Source of the DNA: UBA2943 sp946534895
GTDB lineage: Bacteria > Bacillota > Clostridia > Christensenellales > Aristaeellaceae
NCBI GenBank assembly: GCA_946534895.1
Contig: CAMNDE010000059.1
Span: 1-22,126, forward strand
Length of the DNA: 22,126 nucleotides
Direction: 5' to 3'
Notes under the pieces: generated by a model
Told to the model about the DNA's origin: nothing
Database searches by the model: none
What the model saw: the letters and a program-made list of their open reading frames with translations, nothing else
Translations under genes and position numbers: made by a program
Shown: piece after piece, positions 16,609 to 22,126 of the stretch
Position numbering within the stretch: position 1 is the stretch's first letter
Layout: the number at the start of each line of letters is the position of its first letter

Positions 16609-17541
16609 ATGTCAAAGCAACTCCGCATGACAGCCTTTCTGCTTGTCTGTCTGCTGGCCCTGTCGTCCTGCGGGCATCCAGAAAAGATCGAGGAAGCCCG
16701 TCAGACCCCGGAATCCTGGCTGGCACCGGATAAAAGCATTCATCAGGCCACCGCGCTTGAACTGCCGTCAGCCGCCCGGGAAGTGCAGCAGAAGCATCCT
16801 GAACTATCCGTGCAGCAGCTCTCTCTGGATACCACCTGCACGCTGACTGTTTCAACCCCCGGTCCCCGTCTTCAGCCCCTGCTGATTCTGCTGCATGAAC
16901 TGGGCAGCGACAGGACAGAACTTCTGGACGAAAGCGTCCGGTTTGCCAACCAGGGCTGGTTCTGCGTACTTCCGGACATGCCCGGTCACGGGGAAAGCCG
17001 CAGCGAGGTATGCCTGGACAGTCTTGAATGCTGTGTCCAGGCTCAGAATATGATCGATCTTGTGATTGCCTACTTCAGGCTCAGCCCCTATGTCGACACC
17101 GGCAGAACAGCTCTGCTGGGCGTTTCCATGGGCGGAAGCGCCGCCTATTACTATGCCGCCTACGGCCGCTTTCCTGTCTCTGCCATGTGCTGTTTCATTT
17201 CCTGTCCGGACTTCACGCGCATGGAAGACGTCGGTGCTGTTCTCAACGGCACAGATCATCTCTCCATCTGGAATAGCGAAACCTTTCACGCCTACGCCAA
17301 AGCACACAATCCCATGTCCCGGACTGACAGACTCCTTTCCGTTCCCCTGTTTTCCTGGAACACCCTGCATGACTTAACCATTCCGGTGCAATCCGTGCAG
17401 GAGCTGGAATCCATGTACGCAGGCCGCAGTCAGGTGCCCTTCAGTTTTTCCTATGATGATTCTGCAACGCATGCCTATACGCCGGCCAGCATGAACCAGG
17501 CCTCCCGTTTTCTGGCAGAACTGTCCGCGGCGTGGAAATAG
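16609..17541 (+). CDS. Lipoprotein alpha/beta-hydrolase (putative esterase)
   Basis: This is a 310-residue protein. I chose the ATG at 16609, eight bases after GGAGAG (16595-16600), over an in-frame GTG at 16600. It starts with a lipoprotein signal ending in LSSC, with C21 as the likely lipid-bearing residue, so it should sit on the outer face of the membrane. The remainder is an alpha/beta-hydrolase: ILLHELGS near the oxyanion hole, PDMPGHGES, the nucleophile S173 in GVSMGG, probable acid D255 (in HDLTIPVQS) and H288 (in ATHAY). Surface esterases of this type often remove acyl groups. It lies downstream of acyl-transferring genes in the same run, so trimming acyl groups on the exopolysaccharide is a reasonable guess. 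The substrate cannot be read. Confidence 0.82.
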   Translation: MSKQLRMTAFLLVCLLALSSCGHPEKIEEARQTPESWLAPDKSIHQATALELPSAAREVQQKHPELSVQQLSLDTTCTLTVSTPGPRLQPLLILLHELGSDRTELLDESVRFANQGWFCVLPDMPGHGESRSEVCLDSLECCVQAQNMIDLVIAYFRLSPYVDTGRTALLGVSMGGSAAYYYAAYGRFPVSAMCCFISCPDFTRMEDVGAVLNGTDHLSIWNSETFHAYAKAHNPMSRTDRLLSVPLFSWNTLHDLTIPVQSVQELESMYAGRSQVPFSFSYDDSATHAYTPASMNQASRFLAELSAAWK

Positions 17542-17557
17542 CAAAGGAGCCTGAACC

Positions 17558-18925
17558 GTGCAGAGAAAACGCTTATTGGGGCTTATGCTCACCCTGGCCG
17601 TACTGATCACGGCCTGTCTTTTCAGCAGGGCCGCCGGTGACAGCGGAAAACTCTTCTGGGCGCTTGGCGTACTCATCTCCTCTGTCATCCTGTGGACCTG
17701 CGGAACGTTTCCCATGTCAGTCACAACCCTTTTCATGATCTCGCTGCTGGCGCTCTCGGGCATTCTCTCCTTTCACGACGCCATGGCCCAGATCAATACC
17801 TCAACCTCACTGTTTATCCTGGGCTCCTCTGCCCTGACTGCGGCTGTCCGCGACAGCGCACTGCTAGGCTGGATTACGGATGCACTTCTCAGGCGCTTCC
17901 TCCATAAGGAGAAACGGCTCCTGTTTCTGCTCGGCATCACCGTCACGGTGTCTTCCGCCTTCATGTCCAGCCTTGCCACCTGTGCCATCTACGCCGCCCT
18001 TCTCTCAGAATTTCTGCAGCATACCGGTCTGCCGGACCGTTCCCGTCTGCAGCGTGATGTGATGCTGATGATCCCTGCCTGCGCGGGCATCGGCGGATTC
18101 ATGTCCCCGGTAGGAACCCCGGCCAATATTCTTCTCATGGATTATCTGTCCGTCCAGGGCATTCAGATCACGTTTGCCCAGTGGTGCCTCATCGGCTTTC
18201 CCACAGTTCTGACCGCTTCTGTCATTTTTCTCGCGTTCCTCACACTTCTGTCTCCGCCTGAAAAAATCCAGGGCAAGCCCGTCAGTGTCCGGCCGGTTCT
18301 TGCCAGACGTGACCATAAACTGCTCTGGGTGCTTTGCGCGGAAATCATCGGCTGGATGCTCAGCAGCTGGATCCCCGGCATTGACGTAACCATGATCGCC
18401 CTGCTGGGCATGGTTCTCATGTTCCTGCCCGGCATGGACCTTCTGCAATGGAAGCGCTTCACCGCACAGACTGACTGGGATCTGGTGATTATGATGGGAT
18501 CCGTCAGCGTATTGATGTATGGTATCGCCTCCACGGGACTGCTTGCAGAGATCGCCTCCGGATTTACCGGTCTGCTCAGCGGTCTGTCCGGGTTTGCCTT
18601 CTTTGCCGTACTCTCCGTTCTGCTGTTTCTTCTGCGCACCTGCATTCCTACCACCACCGCCGTGGTCGCGCTTCTGGGGCCGCTGCTGATCCAGATTTCA
18701 GATTCCATGAGCATTCCCGCCGCTGTCCCGCTGATGCTGCTGGGGTTCTGGACTGCTTCCGCGCTCATTATTGTGTATACAGAGCCCATTTACCTCATCA
18801 CCTATCAGGACGGAAAAAATTATCAGGCCGCAGATCTTCTGCGTATCGGCATCCCCGCTTCCTTTGCGCTCGCAGTTCTGCTGGCGCTTCTGCTCCCGTG
18901 GCTGGTGCCTCTGGTTCTCGCCTGA
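17558..18925 (+). CDS. DASS (SLC13)-type anion permease
   Basis: This is a 455-residue protein with about 11-12 membrane segments. It starts at a GTG eight bases after AAGGAG (17544-17549), and no ATG is better placed. Two hallmark segments of the divalent-anion:sodium symporter and related ArsB/NhaD-like transporters are visible: FMSPVGTPANILLMDYL (S183-P-V-G-T-P-A-N) and TCIPTTTAVVALLGP (I363-P-T-T-T), each inside a repeat half. Family members carry dicarboxylates, sulfate, citrate or similar anions. It is the last gene of the run, 16 bases after the hydrolase. It may import an organic acid used by the acyl-CoA ligase or clear released acids (inference), or simply be co-located. Confidence 0.85.
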   Translation: MQRKRLLGLMLTLAVLITACLFSRAAGDSGKLFWALGVLISSVILWTCGTFPMSVTTLFMISLLALSGILSFHDAMAQINTSTSLFILGSSALTAAVRDSALLGWITDALLRRFLHKEKRLLFLLGITVTVSSAFMSSLATCAIYAALLSEFLQHTGLPDRSRLQRDVMLMIPACAGIGGFMSPVGTPANILLMDYLSVQGIQITFAQWCLIGFPTVLTASVIFLAFLTLLSPPEKIQGKPVSVRPVLARRDHKLLWVLCAEIIGWMLSSWIPGIDVTMIALLGMVLMFLPGMDLLQWKRFTAQTDWDLVIMMGSVSVLMYGIASTGLLAEIASGFTGLLSGLSGFAFFAVLSVLLFLLRTCIPTTTAVVALLGPLLIQISDSMSIPAAVPLMLLGFWTASALIIVYTEPIYLITYQDGKNYQAADLLRIGIPASFALAVLLALLLPWLVPLVLA

Positions 18926-19100
18926 TGAGGCGCATTCCTTCACCTCGCGCCTTTCCGGAATCACACGTTCCAACCGTCTCATGCCTTCGGCAGATGGCCA
19001 TACTGAAATAACAGGCAGCAGGCAGTTTCGACTATTCATGTCAAAACTACCTGCTGCCTGTTCCATGTCCGGCTGCTTATAAACCGAATACCGCCATGCT
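18926..19100. other. Convergent intergenic region
   Basis: Plus-strand transcription from the Pel-like cluster and minus-strand transcription from the small secreted-protein genes meet here. The only notable element is the long hairpin at 19010-19062. Confidence 0.7.
19010..19062. terminator. Long hairpin, possible bidirectional terminator
   Basis: AACAGGCAGCAGG (19010-19022) pairs with CCTGCTGCCTGTT (19050-19062). The stem continues through AGTTT/AAACT and then GAC/GTC, separated by two mismatches, with loop TATTCAT. In all 21 base pairs form. It sits between convergent genes, where a shared terminator is expected. Neither side has a strong T-tract, the minus side having only a T-rich ATTTC, so the termination role is likely but not proven. 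Confidence 0.55.
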
Positions 19101-19481
19101 TCAGAACGACAGCTCCGTCGGTGAGAACACGCCGTATCCCGTATACCCCATTCCATCGGACGTGCTTGTAAGGACGAGATATCCTTCATTGCTCCACCAC
19201 ATACGGTATACTTCCGAATTGTAGATCAGCCAGACTTCTCCCGTGCCGTCGCCAAAAACTCTGCACCTGTTTGTTCGAAAGCTTTTGCCTGAGCTCGTGA
19301 ACAGATCCGGCAGAACGTCTTCCGCAGCTCTGGTATACGTACAGTTATAGTCCAGCCGTTCCCATTGCGCGGACTTGGTTAATAATGCCTCATAGGAATC
19401 CACATTGCTTTCAGCGCCTGACATGGTGCAGACCATCAAAATCGTGAAAACCACCAGACAAATCGAAACTACCTTCTTCAT
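19101..19481 (-). CDS. Small secreted protein, unknown function
   Basis: This is a 126-residue protein. AAGGAGAAGG lies just before the ATG on the minus strand. Residues 1 to about 23 are a signal peptide (two lysines, hydrophobic core, likely cut near SGA). The mature part has two cysteines (C46 in NCTY and one in NRCRVF) and a run of aromatic residues (VWLIYNSEVYRMWWSNEGYL) suggesting a small beta-rich domain. I recognise no family. It follows the 200-residue secreted protein gene after 59 bases in the same direction and may share its transcript. Confidence 0.75.
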   Translation of the reverse strand: MKKVVSICLVVFTILMVCTMSGAESNVDSYEALLTKSAQWERLDYNCTYTRAAEDVLPDLFTSSGKSFRTNRCRVFGDGTGEVWLIYNSEVYRMWWSNEGYLVLTSTSDGMGYTGYGVFSPTELSF

Positions 19482-19540
19482 AGACCTTCTCCTTCAATTC
19501 ATGTTTTTATCCAGCATACAATCCACTGTCATTTGATGGT

Positions 19541-20143
19541 TCAGTATCCCAGCAGCATGGTTCGCAATGCATCATACTGTTCTGAATTCTCCGGCAAATA
19601 CAAACGCCCTGTCAGCATAAGCTGAGCAAACAGAATGGCTTTCACCGTCTCTTCATGCCAGCTTCTGTCTATGGCATACTTATCTACAGCAAGCTGAAGA
19701 TTTCTTGCGGCAAGCTGTTTTTTTATTTGGGCTGCAACCACATTTATATTTGAACAGCACAGAAATGCCTCATCGTTGTCCCCGCAGATTGCTCTTTCAC
19801 CGGCTGAGTTCAGCCCTCCGTTTTCATCCAATACAAGAACCACATTCATAAACTTGTCAAAGTTTTCCTCATCATATACAAACTCAGACAATGTTTCTCC
19901 ATCTGATTTCACAAAGGCATTCCTGAGCATCGTCAGGCAATATCCCAGAGACATTGCTTTTACGGATATATGCATTTCAGCCAGCTCATTGCATGATGCC
20001 GGAGCAGGATACTCCGTTTCCGGTTCCCACTCGATAAAGAATGTCGCAAGCTGCTCAGCTATACCCTCTGCATTCTCCGCGCATGCGGCTAAAGGCGTCA
20101 TGCCTACAAGGATTGCAAGAATTACAGTCAGCCATTTTTTCAT
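19541..20143 (-). CDS. Secreted protein or lipoprotein, unknown function
   Basis: This is a 200-residue protein. I chose the ATG at 20143 because GGGGGGAG (20159-20152) lies eight bases upstream. The track-long TTG start at 20161 would put the ribosome-binding site inside the gene. The N-terminus MKKWLTVILAILVGMTPLAA leads to LAAC, which could be a lipobox with C22 lipidated, or a normal cleavage after ACA. The mature part is mostly helical and acidic, with FDKFMNVVLVLDENGGLNSA and AICGDNDEAFLCC segments. I recognise no family. It is probably in one unit with the 126-residue gene downstream. Confidence 0.75.
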   Translation of the reverse strand: MKKWLTVILAILVGMTPLAACAENAEGIAEQLATFFIEWEPETEYPAPASCNELAEMHISVKAMSLGYCLTMLRNAFVKSDGETLSEFVYDEENFDKFMNVVLVLDENGGLNSAGERAICGDNDEAFLCCSNINVVAAQIKKQLAARNLQLAVDKYAIDRSWHEETVKAILFAQLMLTGRLYLPENSEQYDALRTMLLGY

Positions 20144-20424
20144 TTTTTCATCTCCCCCCAATATTGATTTATATTCCTTCTATGATTATCTATACCTGAC
20201 ACACCATGACACGTCACGATACAATCTGTGTCGCAGCATATATCGTTCACCTAAGCCATCATTTACTCCGCCACCGCTCTGATCACAACGAAAAAGGCAC
20301 TGGTATTCCATGACCAGTGCCCAAATACATGAATAAGCAGTATTCCTTCTGCAAAAGGACAGTTCTTCGCCTTCATTCAGTCTGAACGCATCTGTTCCAG
20401 CTGAATACCATAACTCTGACCTGC
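20144..20424. other. Intergenic region between minus-strand genes
   Basis: It holds the terminator of the WG-repeat gene (20291-20321) and the presumed promoter area of the 200-residue gene. Near 20198-20218 the motif TGACAC occurs twice (TGACACACCATGACACGTCA), which could be a protein-binding site but is too short to judge. The minus-strand frame at 20186-20428 spans the terminator and is not a gene. Confidence 0.5.
20291..20321 (-). terminator. Intrinsic terminator of the WG-repeat gene
   Basis: GGCACTGGT (20296-20304) and ACCAGTGCC (20313-20321) form a perfect 9-bp GC-rich stem with an 8-base loop. On the minus strand it is followed at once by five T (complement of 20291-20295). It lies about 100 bases past the stop of the WG-repeat gene. 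Confidence 0.85.
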
Positions 20425-21996
20425 TCAATAATGCTCTGTGCCATCAGGACCTATGATATACCAAGCATCACCTTTCCAGGCAATCCCTGCGCCATCAAAA
20501 GCGCTGGCCCTATCATAGACGATTTTTGTCAGGGATCTTCCTTCTTTACTCAGATACCCAAACTTTCCGTCCTTACCGGCCCGAATAATACCGGAATCAT
20601 CTTCGCTCGGAGTAATGGTTTCATATATGGGAGGTACGATTTCATTGCCCTGTGTATCTATGATTCCCAGCATACCGCTGCCGTTCTTCACAAAGAACTC
20701 TTCGCCGCCAATTCCGCTGTCCACACCGTTGATGCCGGTAAAGGACCCGCTTTCATCAAGAAAATTGATCATGTTGAAATCACCAAAGGGAATTTCGACC
20801 TTTAGCACCGGCGCACCGTCTTTATAGGTTTTCCCATTGGTAACAATGTCAATAAAATCACCGTTTTCATTGACAATCTGCGGCACAGATGGCTCCCGGA
20901 CTACGAATAAGCCAGTATCTATACGATTTATCAATTCATACCTTGGTGGAACAACCCAGCTGCCGCTCTTGTCAATGAGTCCCCACATGATCCCGCTCTG
21001 CACTGCAGCAATACCGTCCACAAAACTGCCTGCATCATCATAAATCTCATCAATCACTTCATTGCCTTCTGTGTCAATGTAGCCGTACTTCCTGTCATCG
21101 CCTTCGCCTGTTGCTACCATTGCCAGACCATCTTTGAAATAGTTCACCATATCATATTTCAGTTCCACCACGACATCGCCCGAAGCATTAATAAATCCGT
21201 ATTTGCCGTTAAAAACCGGAGCCAGCCCTTCAGCGAATTTATTGGCATATTGATACTTCGGAGCAACGATTTCTTTTCCCTGTGCATCAATGTATCCATA
21301 GAGCATGGTCCCATTTTTCTGCTGCCTGCCCACCACCGCAAAGCCTTCACTGAATTCACCGCAGCCATCATATATATCGCTGACCCGTTTCCCGTTCCTG
21401 TCGATAAAATAGTATCTGTTGGCAACATAAACAGGTGTGTTTCCGCTCCATGTAGCATAATAATACGTATTTCCCATATTTACCGTGCTACCGCTCCCGT
21501 TTTGGGGCAGATTTCCCTCACCAACAAGAGCCAGTCCATTCTCGCCAAAGGGTGATACATACATCACCGGCTTGCTGTTGATCACTTTTCCTTTTTCATT
21601 GATCAGCACAAAGCCTTTAAAATATAACCTTCCATTCTTAATCTCGCGTACTTCCGCTGTCAGGGCGCCATGAATCAGACTCGTTTTAAATTCATAGTTT
21701 TTGTTTGGCGTCTTTAGAACCACTTCTCCCCGTGTATTGATGATCATGGATTCAGGCGGATTCTGCTTGCTCACAACTGCATTGCCATTGAAAAAATCGT
21801 TCGCCAGAGCATACTGCGCCTTGATCACCACATTACCCTCTGTATCCATGTAGCCATACTTTTTTGTTGCTTCGTCATAAAAGCGGATCAGACCATCATG
21901 GAATACCGAACCATTGCGGATTGTGTAAACGGCAAGTGCAGGCGTAACAAATGTTAAAACCATCACTACAATCAAAGCGATTGAAAGTCTCTTCAT
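20425..21996 (-). CDS. Secreted WG-repeat protein
   Basis: This is a 523-residue protein. I chose the ATG at 21996 because AAGGAG (complement of 22004-22009) lies seven bases upstream; the longer frame from 22026 has no such site. Residues 1 to about 22 are a signal peptide ending in ALA. The rest is built of about nine WG-type repeats, each of the form (K)YG(Y/F)ID..G..V(I/V)...Y......F..G.A.V, for example KYGFINASGDVVVELKYD and MWGLIDKSGSWVVPPRYE. These repeats form beta-structured surface domains, usually thought to bind partners; no enzyme motif is seen. Some repeats are diverged, one having SEDDSGIIRA in place of the usual ending. It has its own strong terminator downstream. Confidence 0.9.
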   Translation of the reverse strand: MKRLSIALIVVMVLTFVTPALAVYTIRNGSVFHDGLIRFYDEATKKYGYMDTEGNVVIKAQYALANDFFNGNAVVSKQNPPESMIINTRGEVVLKTPNKNYEFKTSLIHGALTAEVREIKNGRLYFKGFVLINEKGKVINSKPVMYVSPFGENGLALVGEGNLPQNGSGSTVNMGNTYYYATWSGNTPVYVANRYYFIDRNGKRVSDIYDGCGEFSEGFAVVGRQQKNGTMLYGYIDAQGKEIVAPKYQYANKFAEGLAPVFNGKYGFINASGDVVVELKYDMVNYFKDGLAMVATGEGDDRKYGYIDTEGNEVIDEIYDDAGSFVDGIAAVQSGIMWGLIDKSGSWVVPPRYELINRIDTGLFVVREPSVPQIVNENGDFIDIVTNGKTYKDGAPVLKVEIPFGDFNMINFLDESGSFTGINGVDSGIGGEEFFVKNGSGMLGIIDTQGNEIVPPIYETITPSEDDSGIIRAGKDGKFGYLSKEGRSLTKIVYDRASAFDGAGIAWKGDAWYIIGPDGTEHY

Positions 21997-22035
21997 ACTC
22001 TTTCTCCTTATCAGAACAGATCGCACTGAGTATCA

Positions 22036-22126
22036 TCAGGGATTTGCTCTTTTCTTTATCTTCAGGTCAGGATCCGTCAGCTGCCGATCCTGCGTGTATT
22101 TCATCCATTCTGTCAAGCTTATTTTC
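22036..22126 (-). CDS. C-terminal end of a gene cut by the window edge
   Basis: The minus strand is open from the edge to two consecutive TGA codons (first at 22038-22036), giving a 29-residue tail rich in lysine and aspartate that ends DLKIKKRANP. It lies 39 bases before the WG-repeat gene in the same direction. The double stop and protein-like composition support a real gene end, but the piece is short and I cannot name a family. Confidence 0.35.
   Translation of the reverse strand, partial: KISLTEWMKYTQDRQLTDPDLKIKKRANP

Noticed and set aside
20186..20428. Minus-strand frame of 80 codons between two real genes
   Set aside because: It runs across the intrinsic terminator of the WG-repeat gene and overlaps its stop, with no ribosome-binding site.
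1..22126. CRISPR array, tRNA, rRNA, insertion sequence or phage genes
   Set aside because: I looked for regular short repeats with spacers, cloverleaf arms, and transposase or phage proteins and found none.

Overview
The window looks like chromosomal DNA of an anaerobic, Gram-positive-type gut or rumen bacterium of the class Clostridia. This rests on AGGAGG-type ribosome-binding sites, many small secreted proteins, a secreted WG-repeat protein, proteins ending in peptidoglycan-binding repeats, and a Pel-type exopolysaccharide locus without outer-membrane components. No rRNA gene or other marker allows a firmer placement.

Layout. (1) 1-2279 is a gene-poor, decayed region. It holds a broken Fic-family gene fused to the tail of a secreted, probably carbohydrate-binding protein. 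Two diverged copies of a ~155-bp sequence lie on either side of this remnant, and a clean intrinsic terminator serves the minus strand. (2) 2280-2750 encodes one small secreted protein of unknown function. (3) 2751-3087 is a leader-like stretch with three consecutive hairpins. (4) 3088-18925 is one tightly packed run of 11 plus-strand genes, several overlapping by 1-20 bases, and is the main content of the window. (5) 19010-19062 is a long hairpin between convergent transcription units. (6) 19101-22126 carries minus-strand genes for secreted proteins: two small unknown proteins, a WG-repeat protein with a good terminator, and the end of a further gene at the window edge.

The 11-gene run is a Pel-like exopolysaccharide cluster with an unusual make-up. 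The core comprises a PelD-like membrane protein, PelE-like, PelA-like deacetylase, PelF glycosyltransferase and PelG transporter. The PelD-like protein has a degenerate nucleotide-sugar epimerase domain in front of four membrane segments and stops where the cyclic-di-GMP-binding GAF/GGDEF part should begin. PelA has the deacetylase but no hydrolase domain. PelG carries an extra membrane segment and a ~435-residue extracytoplasmic DUF4832/glycoside-hydrolase-like domain. Around this core are a PaaK-like acyl-CoA ligase, a membrane O-acyltransferase, a second membrane protein that looks like an acyltransferase without its catalytic histidine, a membrane-anchored protein with three peptidoglycan-binding repeats, a lipoprotein alpha/beta-hydrolase and a DASS-type anion permease.

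Proposed working model (inference): PelF polymerises the sugar, PelG with PelD/E exports it, PelA deacetylates it, the PelG-fused domain trims or binds it, the acyl-handling enzymes add or remove acyl groups, and the peptidoglycan-binding protein ties the machine or polymer to the cell wall.
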